Shown here: positions 43,794 to 56,867 of the stretch, piece after piece | How positions within the stretch are numbered: position 1 is the stretch's first letter | Layout of the letters: each line of letters opens with the position of its first letter | DNA from: Gentiana macrophylla | Lineage: Eukaryota; Streptophyta; Magnoliopsida; Gentianales; Gentianaceae | DNA: 64,000 nt | Assembly (NCBI GenBank): GCA_026214975.1 | Contig: CM047806.1 | Span: 104,045,345 to 104,109,344, forward strand | Direction of reading: 5' to 3' | The notes under the pieces: generated by a model | What the model was told of the DNA's origin: nothing | Seen by the model: only the letters and a program-made list of their open reading frames with translations | Databases searched by the model: none | Position numbers and translations under genes: made by a program

Positions 43794-45563
43794 TGATGGG
43801 AGTCAACTTTACGTGACTCGGTGCATTAATTACCCCCGCTTATCACACTTTCAAAGACAATTTTGGGTAAATTAGACCATTTTCGGGGTGATATCGTGAG
43901 CTTATGGCACGAGGAACGAATCCGTCACTTTGATGAATTCATACCCCTTTTTGTTAATATTAACCCCATTCCCGAGCACTTTTACCCTCCGGAATTGTTT
44001 GGATGTTTGTGGTTGTTTATGACATTGAAGGGTATTGGTGTCTCGAGGACCCGGAAGATGACAATTTGTGGTGAAAAAGCATAACCGAGGCAAGGCGAGG
44101 GTCAAAAAGGAGAAAAGTGAAGACCCGGAAAACAGGGGTTCAAGCGCGCGTGAAACCCTCCAAACGCGTTCCACACACCAAACGCGCGTTTGAATCCCTA
44201 AGCGCGTTCGAAGTTGATTTGGTTGAGTTGAAGCCCTCTAAACGCACGTTTGGAAACCAGGCCAACCGCGCGTTCCAAGATCCTAAACGCGCGTTTGAAC
44301 CTTCCCAAACGCGCGTTCGAGATGAAGAACAGTCAAGCCCTGCCCAGAAATTATGTGTAACGACGCGTTTATTATAAGCGAAGCAGCGTTTGAAGATGCC
44401 AAACGCCCGTTCCAACCCTCTAAACGCGCGTTTGGACCATTTTTTGCAGCAGATTTTCCCTTCACCTATAAATACCCCCCTTAGACATTTTCTTAAAAAA
44501 AAAAGGCTTTTCTTAGCAACACTCTACCCATCTTTTGCTCGAATTTTGTAATAGCTTAGAATACTCTCTCTTAGTGTAAATCAACAATATCTTAGCATAA
44601 TCTTTCCATTTCTTAGCTTAGATTTTCATTCCAAACACTAAGAGACCACCTTTAATTACTTCTCTATTTTGTACTTTTTGGATCTAATCTCAATTTACTG
44701 CAATTTTATGGTATATCTCTCTTCTCTTTTACTTGTTATGGCTCTTATTTACTGTTTTATGCATGTTTTGATTAATATAATGTGTAGCTAAACATCTTCA
44801 TAGCCAAATCATGTGAAATTTAGTGAAATCACCCTTTGGGTGATGAAATTGGGAGTGGGTAGTGCTTTTTATTGTTGTTCCTTGCGTATTTCACGTCTTA
44901 GAACTCGTTATAACGGATTTGGGCTAGATTGATCACCTAGGTCAAAAATCACACATCATCACTCTTGAGAGTTGTTCGAGAGAGAGGGTGTGGGAAAAGG
45001 GTTCTAGGATCGCATTGTAGTGCGAGGCTACTCGTTTTCAACGTTTACACGGCTCTTGTGCATGATTGTCTTGTGGAGGAATCTCTCTTAGGATAGGTTA
45101 GTTGACTTGACATAAGGTGTTGGGGAAGAGTTGTTCAGACCTTAGCACCGGAATTAGGAGCACGTACCCGTGAAATTGAATGCAAGAGTTCGTCGTTATT
45201 GCACACTCCCGGTTTTGTCTTTCCTTTGGGTGATATTAGCTATTTTGATCATGGTTCGGCTATGTTCCTTAATCTATCTTTAAACCGAGTAGTTTAATCT
45301 TCTTTCTCTCTTTTTATCTTTAGACTCGTTAGTTAGATTCATTTAGTGCCGTTGTAGTAAACAAAACCTTAAGAACTTTGATCACCTAGACTAAGCATTA
45401 CGTTCACTTTGGTACTTACAAACACGATTCCTTTGGGTTCGACCTCGTACTCCTGTAGCTATTCTAGCAATCGACCCGGTACACTGCCGGTTAGAGAGTT
45501 AGTTTACCCACGGTTTCGAGTCCTTATAAATTGTTTTTGTTGGGGTAAATTCTATGCTCATCA
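43794..45563 (+). repeat. Element C 3' LTR
   Basis: 1770 bp, matching 30914-32675. Array 44140-44445, TATA 44467-44474. Followed by GTAAG. Confidence 0.95.
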
Positions 45564-45568
45564 GTAAG

Positions 45569-45831
45569 TGAGGACCGATGACCCTATGTTTTTTGGGCCT
45601 ACATACTGGCCCAATTATGACATTCACGGGCTCTTTTCTGGGCTTGGAGTAAATTGCCATTTTTGATTTGACATGTGCCAGGGTGACTGCTGTAGAGTGA
45701 CATGCTTAATAGCATAAGGCTCGAGCGTTTTTCTAGGTGCCGTGCTGAGATAGAGACCAGGGTTCAAATGTGTTATGGTCAGAAGCGTATAGCAACATGA
45801 TGCCGTGTAGAAAAGCGACCGGATTTCATAA
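45569..45831. other. Right flank of C, no recognised feature
   Basis: Moderate GC, no ORF. It should be the continuation of the sequence ending at 30913. Confidence 0.4.
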
Positions 45832-46771
45832 TGTTAGGTCCTCATTAGTTATATGCTTTGATGATACCAAAATTGTTGGTTTAGTAACCAAGTATAAATT
45901 TTCATAGTAGTCTGACATGCAAAATGTATAGGTTTAGTCAAATTTAGAAGTTTGTAAGATAGAATAAAATATGATCGTTTATGTCAGAAGGTCAGAAGAC
46001 TTGAAGACATGACTCCCACCAAAGACTATTTTTCAGCTGAAGCAAACAGACGAGTAAACCAAGCAAATAACTTAGACAGACGAGTAATGCAAATAGACGA
46101 GCTATCTTGGCGATCAAGTGAAACGGACGCCAGCGTGATGATCTTGACTACAAGAATACATCAAGTGACAAAGTAGAAAATGATATGATGAATTAAAGGG
46201 CGTGTAGCCATCCATACAATCCACTATTGATTAACGGCTGTGAAGTATTACAAGTGGAAATAGAATTTAAAGCTAGCCGCAAAGCTACATTCTCAAGGAA
46301 TACAAGTTACAAATGTTCAGGAGCAAGTATAACAACCAACGGTCGAAAAGCTGACAAGGTTTTGAATTAATGCAAGCTGGAATTAAATGAGGGCCACTCA
46401 TTTCTCAACGTTTGATCTACTCACTGAAGAGTATAAATACAAGAAATATGATAGAATAAAAAACGAAGAAAATACGAAGAACTTTGAATACTCTAAATCA
46501 TCAAGAACAAGTTCATCATCTTCAAAGCTTACCAATCTACATCAAGAAAATCAAGAAGATAAAAAGGGCACTCACCAAGATGCTTCTAAGTGATCTACTT
46601 GATCAAAAGAGCTGCAAATCAAACTTCAAAGAAATATCTAGCAAGACTCTAATCTTGTACCATTTTTGATACATCACCATCTTCATTAACAATCATCTTC
46701 TGGGGATAGTGTGTTATGGCTGCTTCTTATATTATTAACTGAACCCCATAGAGTATTTTGAACTACAAAAC
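45832..46771 (+). repeat. Possible Copia-type LTR fragment
   Basis: Starts TGTTAGGTCCTCA, followed by CTTTGATGATACCAAAATT as in SIRE-type LTRs. A TATA box GTATAAATAC (46431-46440) and a purine-rich downstream region with short open frames follow. No partner LTR in the window; it ends where element E starts. Confidence 0.4.
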
Positions 46772-47940
46772 TGTTGAAATAGTGTCCCAAACCCAATCGG
46801 GTTGGACCGGATCCGACCGGGTCGGATCATTTCTACTATTTCTATATGTTTATACATTTATTAAATGGCTTTTCTGTTGTCATATATATGTTTTTTTAAA
46901 GAACCAATTATGAATTGTTATATGATAACGTCTTTAGTATTAAAATGTGATAGACAAACCATGATAGGAGGTTATGGTTGATGAGATCTCTAATCATTTT
47001 AATAAGTTTGATACATAAATGTCTCTAGGCTTATGTACTATTAAATAGGGCATTGATAGTACAAACAGGCTAGCGCGTATTAGATGTCTTATGTCTTTAA
47101 GGGCAGGGACAGATCTCATCTATCAAAATGTAGAGACACTTGGACTGTACGTGGGCATGTATTAGAGAAAGCGTACGTTAGACTGACCCACTTACACTAT
47201 TAAGTGTCACACTATGTGGCGGTTGTGTAATTATCCTTAGGACCGGCGTTTACATGGCATCATGGTGTGGATTGTCATGCTTTGACACTATTGAGGTTTC
47301 CCATAGCCGTGGGGCGATCATACGGTAGTGATTAGGTGTGATACTGAAGCATGCATAGTATACATGTTTGGTCATCCGGAAATCGCGTACCCTATCAGTA
47401 GGGGTGAATATCCGAAATGGCCTTCTTATATGGAATGTCTTACTCTCATGAATCTTTGCAATGTGGAAGTAAATGAGTTACTTTGAGAGAGCATGATATC
47501 CAGATTATAAGATACGGTCGTTGATGTTTGACACTCGACAAATGACCGTATGGATATTATTATAGCGATATGATTCTATTTACACGGTAACTGTTTCACA
47601 GAAAGGTAGTAGTCATTGCATTTGACTCTTCCGATGATTGGGGGTCACGGTGTGTTGCTAGACGTTATCCCGTGATCGTTAGGCATGAAGGGCATTTTCC
47701 TTATTTGCACTTTGTGTCTACGACCAACATATTTAGAAGCCTATCGGGTCACACACATATGAACATCAATCGGATTAAAATGTGGTTATAGTTGATAACC
47801 AAATAAGGAAAGTTTTATCTCATACTATAAAGGTTATAGTGGTAAATTAATATGGTGGTATTTATTTATTATGAATAAATTAAATACAAGATATTAATTA
47901 TGTTGATTAATTAAATATGTATATTGATACACATATTTCG

Positions 47941-48015
<75 letters not shown>

Positions 48016-48771
48016 ATACATGTATTTTGTAAATTAATTAATCATAGTATTATATTAATTAAAGAATATTCGGATGCCAATTAATTTGGACAAGAAGCGC
48101 AGATTTGGTTGTGTAAAAGATACACTTGGATTGTGCAATTTAATTAATAAGATTACTATAATATTAATATTAGATATTAATTGATTTTTGGAAAATAGAT
48201 TTATGGTAATAAGATAAAGATATATTCAATATAAGATATTGTCAATATTTATATCTTGGAAAAATATTTAATATAAGATATTGAATATTAATGAGATAAA
48301 TCAATCAAATGTATTTTTCTTATTTTATTAGGAAAAAGGTTTCTTTCTCCTCAATCTACTAGGAAGATAATCCCCATCAGATTGGGAGACATAAGTTGCA
48401 CCACTCACCCTATATAAGAAAGGGGTTGACTAGCTCTTTTGTACAACACAATTCCAAGAGCTAATAGTTTTTGTGAAAAAATAAAGAGCTTCTTAGAGAG
48501 AGTTTAGAGAGAGAAAATGCCGGTCTAGCAACCGAATTTTTCTATTTGCAATCCAATGGTGGATTCCGGTGGGCAGTGCGTGGTAGTGGCGAGCGGCAGG
48601 CGGCTCCGTGCATCGCTACCCTCCTTAGACGGTCAAAGCTTCGATCTTTTAGATCAACCAAGGTAACCACCGTCTACTAGCTTAAATTTTTATTGCTTAA
48701 ACAAAATCGATCCTGGTTAAAAGGAAATAAATATTTGAATTCCGCTGTGTTCCTGCGTAGATTTCCTAACA
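46772..48771 (+). repeat. Element E 5' LTR
   Basis: Long LTR with a (TA)n tract (47943-48012) and AT-rich surroundings. Ends TTTCCTAACA just before the PBS. No second LTR is available to confirm the start. Confidence 0.7.
47943..48012. repeat. (TA)n microsatellite
   Basis: About 70 bp of TA dinucleotides within the LTR of E. Confidence 0.95.
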
Positions 48772-50921
48772 GTGGTATTGGAGCGAGTTTCGAGTTTACG
48801 CAATAAGCTTGTTAATTTGCGTAGTAATTAATAAATAGATGCATGATTTAAATTCACAGAACGAAGAACGAACAAAAAATATATATATTCGGCGGTGGGG
48901 CTGCTCGGCCGACTGGCGGCGGCGCCCCACCTTAAACACGCCGTTGGCGTCAGCTGCCCCTGTGGTGGCCAGCGTCGGCTGGTGAGTTTTTGGTGGACCC
49001 CGAAAAATTTTGTTTGTTGTTTTGTGAATTTTTATGGTACATTGATATCTCCTTTGTTTAGTTGTGTCATGTCGCTAACTAATTGTTCAAATAGTTTGGT
49101 CTATTGAGATGCCACATGGCATTAAAATAATAATGGCATTTCCAAACTTTGTTTGGAATAGGCCTGGGCGACTTTCAAAATTTTAATTTTGGAAATGGCC
49201 AGGCATATCAACCAAAATATTGGCCTTTTCAAATTTTATTTGGAATAGACATAGGCTCTTTTCAAAAATTTGATTTGGGAAAAGGCTTAGGCCTAGGCCA
49301 CTTTCAAAATTTTGATTGTGTAAAGTAGCCAAGCAGTCAACCAAATCTTGAGTTAAAAGATGTCTTTTGGTTTAGGAAACCAAAGTCATCCCTTTTGATT
49401 AGGAATCAAAAGGAAAGAAACAAAAGAGACTTAATTTTAATTTTGATTTATTTTAGAATAGTTCAAATTAATTTAAAATTAAAATCGTTTAAAATTAACC
49501 GTTAATTTTATTTCGATTAAAATCATTTAATTAATTAAATGTTAATTAGTTAACTGATAGGATAAAATTATTTAATAGATTAAACGTTAATCGATTAATT
49601 AAGATGCAAGTTGTTAAGTTTTAATTTTATCTTTCTCATAAGATGTTATTGTATGGATTAGATATAGTAGATATAAGATGATTCTATGGACCCCGATTGA
49701 TCATGGACTGAACCAATTTGATAGATGTGAATGATTTATTTTTTGGTGGTTTAAAAATTGTCCTAGGCCGTTATGAAGAATGTGACCTAGTTTATTTTCT
49801 GCATTTATTTCATTCCCGTTAGTTCCACCCGTGTGCGGCGGGTGTATTTATTTTATTAGATAGAATTAAATGTAACAAGAATGGAGCAGAAGACGGAGAC
49901 CAAAGAAAGAAGAATAAAGATCCTATTGGCGGTTGCAACTACCTTTAGATTGTGACCCGCGGTTTCGTCAGTTTGTATTAGAAACCGCACCTAGGAAAAG
50001 TCCATGATCATACCGGTTATTTTACGGATTTATTTATTTTGTGCTTGTATTTATTTTATATGATACGATATGTGCATAACTAGACACGATCTAGATGAAT
50101 GTGTAGGATGTATGTCTATAGAGATAGATATACATAATGAGACCATAATTAAATTAATTAAGAGAATTAATTCGAAATTAATTAAGTGAATTAATTTGAA
50201 ATTACTACTACAACAAAAATCGAGTTATAATATGTCTCCCAATATTGTAGTGATGGCTAAGAGCCCTTATTCGGATCCAAATGATTGGCCCACGTCGGGA
50301 GTTGACCTACCTTGGGTATATCGATATCGTCATTATCGAGATATTATCGTTATGAGATCTCAAGAATACTTGGGTTACGACTCGACTAAGAATCTTGCGG
50401 TGAAATGCCCACGTCGAGCAAATGCGATTTTAGAGACATAAGGTTGACTATCACATAGGCGATGTGAATTGTCAAAGAGTTGCTAGTCAAACCACTGGAA
50501 GTCGCGTTGGACGTGATTGGTAAGAAGTACCTACCCGTCAAAATTGACCCGGTCGATCGGCCCATGTCGGGAATCGAGTCAACTAGATAGGATTCCAACC
50601 ACTAAAGAATTTTGGATAATTCTTGAAAGTCAATTGGGAGTAGTTGACTAGTGGGAGCGAAATCATAAACCAAAAGACCATTTTTTATTTTGCGTGTATA
50701 AACAAGAACACTCTTTTATCTTTATTTTTATGTTGTAGTTTTTAGCAAACTTTTTTATATTTATGTTTTTATTCTCGATTAGTAAAACCAAATTATGATT
50801 GCCTTTTGAGAAACATTTTTAAAAATATAGTTAAGTAATTTTCAATCCCTTTAAGTAAGCAATGACACGAGCAACCCCGTTATAGTAGTTAGAGACAAGG
50901 AGACTACATAGTTGCTGATTG

Positions 50922-52641
50922 TGTTGGTCCCTTGAAAAGGCTTTAGTTAAGTTTAGAGGGGGGGGTGAATAAACTTAACACTTAAAACTTTTGGAGTTAA
51001 CAAACTCAGCAACCCGGTGACTGCGATACCTCGATGAGTCTGCGATACCTCGATAACTTTCTTGATACACGATAGTCTCTTGACGATTGAGTTTACTGAA
51101 TTTGAGCAGCGGAATTATATCAAAAATTAAGCCTTATTACTTGTTGTTAAATATGATACTAAGTATTAGATACTCAGTAGTGTATATGTGTGAGTTCAGT
51201 TGCTAGATTCAGTAGGATGATGTGTATAAAAACTAAATCACGAGAATGTAAGTGCGAGAAAGTAAGTAGGCGAGATTTTATAGTGGTTCCGGGTGGTGTA
51301 ATCACAGTCGATCCACTCTTCTCTGTGATGTTGGAGGTAATTCACTAGAGATCTTTGATGTATCTCATTACAAAGATTCCTAAGTCGCTTGTCCTTCACC
51401 AATAACTATGGCTTCTAAGCGAACACTTGGAGCAGGTAAGATTCTTTGCTCCAAAGTCTTCCACTTTGGTCCTTGAAGGGTAGGATTGCCTCTTCACCAG
51501 CTCCACCACAAACAACGATCTTTCACACCCAACGGATGCTTCACTTGTCCCGGCCGAGTTCTTTGTAAATAAAGATTGAATCAAGTAAATGATTCGATTG
51601 CGGCGACTTGATTAGGATGATATAATCGACGACTTGCGGTCTTCAAGTCGCGTAAACTTGATGTAGCTTGAATCTGAATACACTTGAAGATTTTCTCTGG
51701 ATCGGTGGCCTTAAGCTCAGTAAGTTCAGCAGGGTGTTCTTACAGCTCATAATTATCTCTTATATTTTTCTCTTAAAGTTCATCATCTTTTTCTGAGTTG
51801 AAAGTCCTCTATTTATAGGTAGGATTGCATGTGACTTGTATTTGAAATTCAAATATAACCGTTCCTGGTTTTTGTCCCATTTGACTTGATTTACATCACT
51901 ATTCATAGGGGTCGACAACCTTTGTCGAAATCCTTTTGACGAGAATGCGATCTGTCCACCTTTGACTTAAAACCATTGGATAAATTCCTGAATCATCCCA
52001 ACGTCTTTTTAATCTCAGCCATTGATTTGTTTGATAAATCAGAGGTAGTTGGTTGTCCTTATCCATGTAATCTTCCAATGTAATCTTGAATTAATCGAGG
52101 TATATATATCCATGAGTTCATCGATCTCTTTGAAATACATATCGATCTGTTTGAAATGTAATTTCTTTGTGTTTAAAACACAATGCAGCAGACTTCTTTT
52201 ATCTAACTTTTTTTTGTGAAGTTAGATTACCCCTTTTTTTTGCAAATAACTAAGTTCCAATTTCCATCCAACTTAAGGAACTTAGACCTTCTACACAAGG
52301 TATATGTAATCAGTTTAGGTCATCACAGACTTGCCTAAATTCTGATTCCATATCCTTGACATTAATTACTAAGTTTGATCCCTTAGCCTTCATTAACTGA
52401 GTTTGAGCCCTCAGCCTTCAGTCTTTAGCAGGTTCCTGACTAGTCTACTGACCTAACTACCCTACTGATATAGACTAGTCTACTGAACTAAGTCAGCTGA
52501 CCTTTACAGTGCTTGTTTGATCAAACCTATACAAAGATCAAACTCTAATAAACCTATACATTTGATCTAGACATCTTTTTTCCTTTGCACTATAACAGTT
52601 AGTCTGGCACTCATCACTAAAACTTAGAAATAAGTCCAACA
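50922..52641 (-). repeat. Element D 3' LTR
   Basis: 1720 bp, TGTTGG...CCAACA. Its left 1.0-1.1 kb aligns to 62968-64000. Many differences are CAG in the 5' LTR versus CGA or CGG here (for example 51601-51660 versus 63604-63661). Confidence 0.92.
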
Positions 52642-52656
52642 ATTTCCCCCTTTTTG
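52642..52656 (-). other. Polypurine tract of element D
   Basis: Plus-strand ATTTCCCCCTTTTTGG after the LTR end is a purine tract on the minus strand (AAAAAGGGGGAAAT). Confidence 0.8.
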
Positions 52657-52804
52657 GTGATGATGCCACTACCCTCACCTAACAGCAAAGCAAAAATATT
52701 TAAATCAAAAACAGAACAAATTTAGTCATCTTTCATTATAAACATTTGTTCACAGATTATTACAGTCTAGCATCAGCAAAAATAAAACAGATAAGTATGC
52801 TGAT

Positions 52805-55800
52805 CTACTGTCTTCCTTCTCTTTCTTCTTTTGATTTTTCAACTTGTTCTTGATAAGCTCTTATTTCTTCTATCATCTCTCTCATCCAATCATTTTCAAT
52901 CAGAGTGAAGTCAATGTAGGAATTCACTTCCTTCCACCACTTCCATGCTTCAGGTAGGATGAGATTGATTTGATTGACTCTGAATCCCATTCTCATGTAA
53001 AGCTCTTTAAATTCATTCAGAGAGTCCTTAGCTTTTGTGATACGCAAACTTCTTTCACCTCTACCACTTCTTCCACCTCTTCCACTTCTTCCACCTCTGT
53101 AACATGCCCTCAAGGCTCTAACCCTTGCTTCCCAAAACTTCAATCCCAAGAATGAGTTTAAACCTTCATGAAATCCCTTGTCATGGTAAGGTTTCCTTCT
53201 GTTATAGTACTCCTTCTTGTATTGTTTGAGGAGATCATCAGTAAGTTGAACTCTGCCAGGTGCAGGTTCCCTGAATGCATTTGTTTCATTCTCCCATCTT
53301 TTCTGTGCAAAGATTCTGGCAGCCTCTTTTGCTACTGCTGTTTGGCCCTCTTCCCCCTTAGTGACATCATCAACAAACCGGGATAGTAGGCCATGAACAC
53401 TCTCCTGTGTGATAACCAGATTACTCAGTTGTCCTTCCATAATTTCAGTTCTTGTATCAACTCCAGTAATCCTTGATTGCAAAGTCTGATCCAGTAGATT
53501 AATCCTCTCAGTAAGCTTAGGATCCAATCCAGCAAGTTGAGATGTTCAAGCAGCCTCAGCAGGCTTAGGTGTTTCAGCAAGTTTATCAAGTTTTTGATGG
53601 ATAGAAGCAAGTTGGTCTTTCAAAAAAATTTCTTTCAGTGTATTTCCTTGCCTGATTCCCCTCACATCTAGATTAAGATTATTAACAGCATTTTGAGTAG
53701 ATGTGAAATTTGAAGCAACTGTTTCAGTAGATTGTCTATTGTTGTCCACTAGCTTCATCAGCTCTTCAAATCTTTGTTCATGTCTGTCAAGTTGAGTCCT
53801 TAACTGTGTTATGTCATTTCTAACAGCCCTCAACTATTCCACAACATGTTCTGGTACTCCACCAGTCATTTCTCCAGCAACTCCATCAGCAGGCTCTTCT
53901 ACATTATGTTGTGCCCTTTGTCTGCTGATGACCATTGCTCTGCTCATATCTCTCCCAGCAGGGGGAGGTCCTTCCTCAACCATAGCACCAAGAATATCTT
54001 CCATTATTGGATCTTGTGCAGGTTCATCATTCACTGGTTCATCATCAGTAGATCCGTCAATTTGAAACTCTGCATCACTGTAGTCATAGTCCTGCATCTG
54101 TTCTTCATCATTAACAACAACAGCCTGCTAACTATCTTTCCCTACAGTGGCCTTGACTCCAGTAGGCTCCACTACAGCAGCCTCTTCAACAACAACAACA
54201 GGGGTTTCCTCCAAACCCAAAGATTGTTCCAACCTGTGTCCAGGTGCTGTTTGCAACTCAACAACCTGTACCTCCTGTTCCAACCTTTGCTCAGGTGCTG
54301 TTTGAACCTTAGCAACCTGAACCTCCTGTTCCACTCTTTGAGGATTGAATACAGCTTCATTATCCACTTGAAATCCTTCAGCATGACCAATCTTTGTTAG
54401 GATAAAGGCAGTTTTGGATAAGGTCCCCTCAGTGTCAATCCAGTCTTGATATTGAATTGATTCCTCTGAACTGGCACTAGGTTCACTGTGATCAGCAATC
54501 CTTTCTTCATCCAAATCAGCACTCTATTGATCTTCAGATTGTGCAATAGGTTCTTCAACAAATAAAGTAGAGGATTCACCAACCAACCTATTTGCAGCAC
54601 CACTTATTCCATCATTGATCAATGCCTCGAGATCATCCATGGTGAGATCCTGCAGATCCTCATCTATCTCTCGGTCTGCGGCCTCGGCCAGAACTATCGA
54701 TATCGATGGGTTCGAACACGCATCATCAGTGGCTCCTTGACCAGTGGCTTCAATAGTTGTTTCTCTAGCCACTCTACTTGTCTCCCCAGGGAACATAGGG
54801 GGATCATCATCAGAATCAGATGAATCACTGTCTGGTGTGTACTTTGGATCTCTGAACATAATTGCTCCACTTTTATTTTCTTCATTCAATAGATCCATCG
54901 ACTGGGAGTTCGACAAGGTTGTATCTAGCAAGTCTAGTAAGTTTGTCACACCCAAATGATCAAATGCCCATTCTTCAAATCCACTCATTGGATCAGCAGT
55001 TGGTTTCTGTTTCTTGTAGAATCCAAACTTCTTTTGCACTTTTCTGAAGTTAGGATCTACTTTGTCCTTCTTAGATGCCTTCTCATATGGCATAGTAGGC
55101 TTTCTAAGAGTTGTTTCAGTCGCTTGATGACCTCCAAAGGTCCCAACAAGCAAACTCAAAGTTTCTTCCACATATGCTTCTAAGTCAGTAGGTTTCTCAG
55201 GTTGTATATTAGTCCCTACTACCTCCATCTACACTACACTTTCTTCCCCCTGACTTATATGCTCATCAATGAGTTAACATTGACTGTTCTTCCCCCTGAA
55301 CTATTGCGGGATTCTGAGGTCTTATCTTGATTCCTCCACTTCCACAAAGCAGTGTAGACTCGGTTATGCTGTGGTGGTTCTTCAACAAGTTGCTCAACAG
55401 CAACTTGGGCAGATTCAGAAGGCTCAACAGCCTTAGCAAGTGAGGATTCTATAGCTTCAGCAGATTGCTCAACAACAACCTCTACATCCTCAGTAGCCTT
55501 TAAAATGGTTATAGGTTCAGCCTCAATAGCCTCTCATGCTTCTTCTTCAACTTATTCTTCTTCCTGTTCTCTTTGAGCCTCTAAAACCTTCAATTGTTTC
55601 CCCTTTCCATGTTTCTTGTTGTGGATAACCTCCTTCATTCTCTTGGAAAGTGGCTCATCATCAATTTCAATTGCAGTAGACTTTCTCTTTCTACTGGCTT
55701 CTTTATGTTGTTCCTTCAAAATTTCAACAACAGTTTTTCTAGCAGCTACAACAGGTCGATAATCTCAACTTAATTGGACCTCTCAGTGACTCGGCCGTCT

Positions 55801-56739
55801 GTCTTTGTTTGCTTCCTTGTTTTCTTAGGCTTTAACATCTCTGTTATCTTCCTTGTGTCAGCAGCCTTTCTCTTCTCAGTAGACTTCTTTGGTGCAGCAG
55901 GTTTGACAGTTTTCTTAGTAGTTTGCTTGACCTGCTCACCACCAATATCACCATCATCTCCATCACTATCATTATCAGCAGCCTCAGCAACACCTTCTTC
56001 ATCATCATCATCCAGACCAGGGATAGCATAATCAATCTTTTTCTTGTATCTGGATTGGTTTATTTTCTCAGGTGCCACATCAGGAATCTCCAAATGATTC
56101 AGCAGGGCTTGAACCATTAATCCTAAGGGTAAGGCCTTGGATTTCCTTTTCCCTTCTCTTTCTTATTTGGCTACTTTCTTCATGTAATGGATAAAGTATC
56201 CAGCTCGATCAAATTTCATACTTCTGCAGATAATCATCAGCAGCTCTATCTTAGGTCCTGATAGAGTAGCCATACTTCCAACCAGCCCTAATATATTCTT
56301 AGCAATGATTTTGCTCAGGAGGTTGTACTCATACCCAATGTGTTTCACATTGATACCAGGAACTAATTTGATGGCTTTATTGGTCTTGATTTTGTCAACA
56401 AAATCCATCTTTGACAATCCCATTTCCTCAGGATTCACAGGTGCATCTAATACTTCTTCAAAACCAAAAGCCTCCCTCAGCAGGTTTGAGGAAACTTCAA
56501 TTTCTTGAGCATTTACAGTTGTTTTAAATGATTCTCTTCCTTCCTTTATCACAATGTTCTTCCAAAAACTAACAACATTTGTGTAAGAGATTGTTTCCAA
56601 TCTTATGTTCAGTACATTCTCCAAGCCTTCAAATCTCCTTATTCTTCGACCAATGTTAATAGCTAACTATGTTTTATTAGCATCAACAACAAAACCTCTC
56701 ACACTTTGGCTTGTTCCAATTTGAGCATCAATATTTTCC
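52805..56739 (-). pseudogene. Element D accessory ORF region (post-pol)
   Basis: One long minus-strand coding tract, ~1300 codons, read as two frames (56739-55770 and 55228-52805, with coding between) cut by stops at 56667 (TAG), 56163 (TAA), 54524, 54128 and 53834 (TAG) and 53546 (TGA). N-terminus: MAENIDAQIGTSQSVRGF, then a ~150-residue domain (ISYTNVVSFWKNIVI, NAQEIEVSSNLLREAFGF, GPKIELLMIICRSMKFDRAGY), matching in pattern the globular domain of plant Copia post-pol ORFs. Then basic KKSTEKRK and acidic DDDDEEG tracts, a long acidic disordered middle, a coiled coil (RTQLDRHEQRFEELMKLVDNN), and an Arg/Gly patch (GGRSGRGGRSGRG). No transmembrane segment is visible, unlike a true envelope. Function unknown. 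Confidence 0.7.
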
Positions 56740-56867
56740 GCCATTGTAAAAAGAAAAAGTTGAAGAAGATAGCTTGTAAATCTATGTTCACACAGTGTAA
56801 AAACAGAGATATAAATAGATTTGCAGTAGAGTGTATCTTTTGTGTATAGGTCTGTATATATAGACAA

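Larger units (their letters stand above)
30914..45563 (+). mobile_element. Element C: Athila-like Ty3/gypsy retrotransposon, 14.65 kb
   Basis: LTRs 30914-32675 and 43794-45563, both TGATG...CATCA, with perfect target duplication GTAAG (30909-30913, 45564-45568). The PBS is complementary to tRNA-Asp and the PPT is at 43782-43793. Plus-strand order: gag, PR, RT, RNase H, IN, then ~5 kb with an env-like ORF. This layout, the tRNA-Asp PBS and the post-pol ORF are those of the Athila lineage. The gag-pol frame has several breaks; the env-like ORF is open for 435 codons. Confidence 0.95.
46772..50921 (+). mobile_element. Element E: Copia-like retrotransposon, 5' part only
   Basis: 5' LTR 46772-48771 (2.0 kb, TGTTG...CTAACA), PBS TGGTATTGGAGCGAG at 48773 (tRNA-Met type, one or two mismatches), then non-coding leader and short frames to 50921, where element D is inserted. 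The leader has a GC-rich patch (48895-48980) and a frame at 50196-50441 that I do not recognise. The rest of the element would lie beyond D, outside the window. Confidence 0.75.

Noticed and set aside
48895..49107. 70-residue ORF in a GC-rich patch of element E
   Set aside because: No recognisable domain, lies in the untranslated leader after the PBS, no support from neighbouring frames.
53846..54400. 184-codon plus-strand ORF opposite the D accessory ORF
   Set aside because: Shadow of the minus-strand coding frame; composition (Ser/Leu/Phe-rich) is that of a complement.
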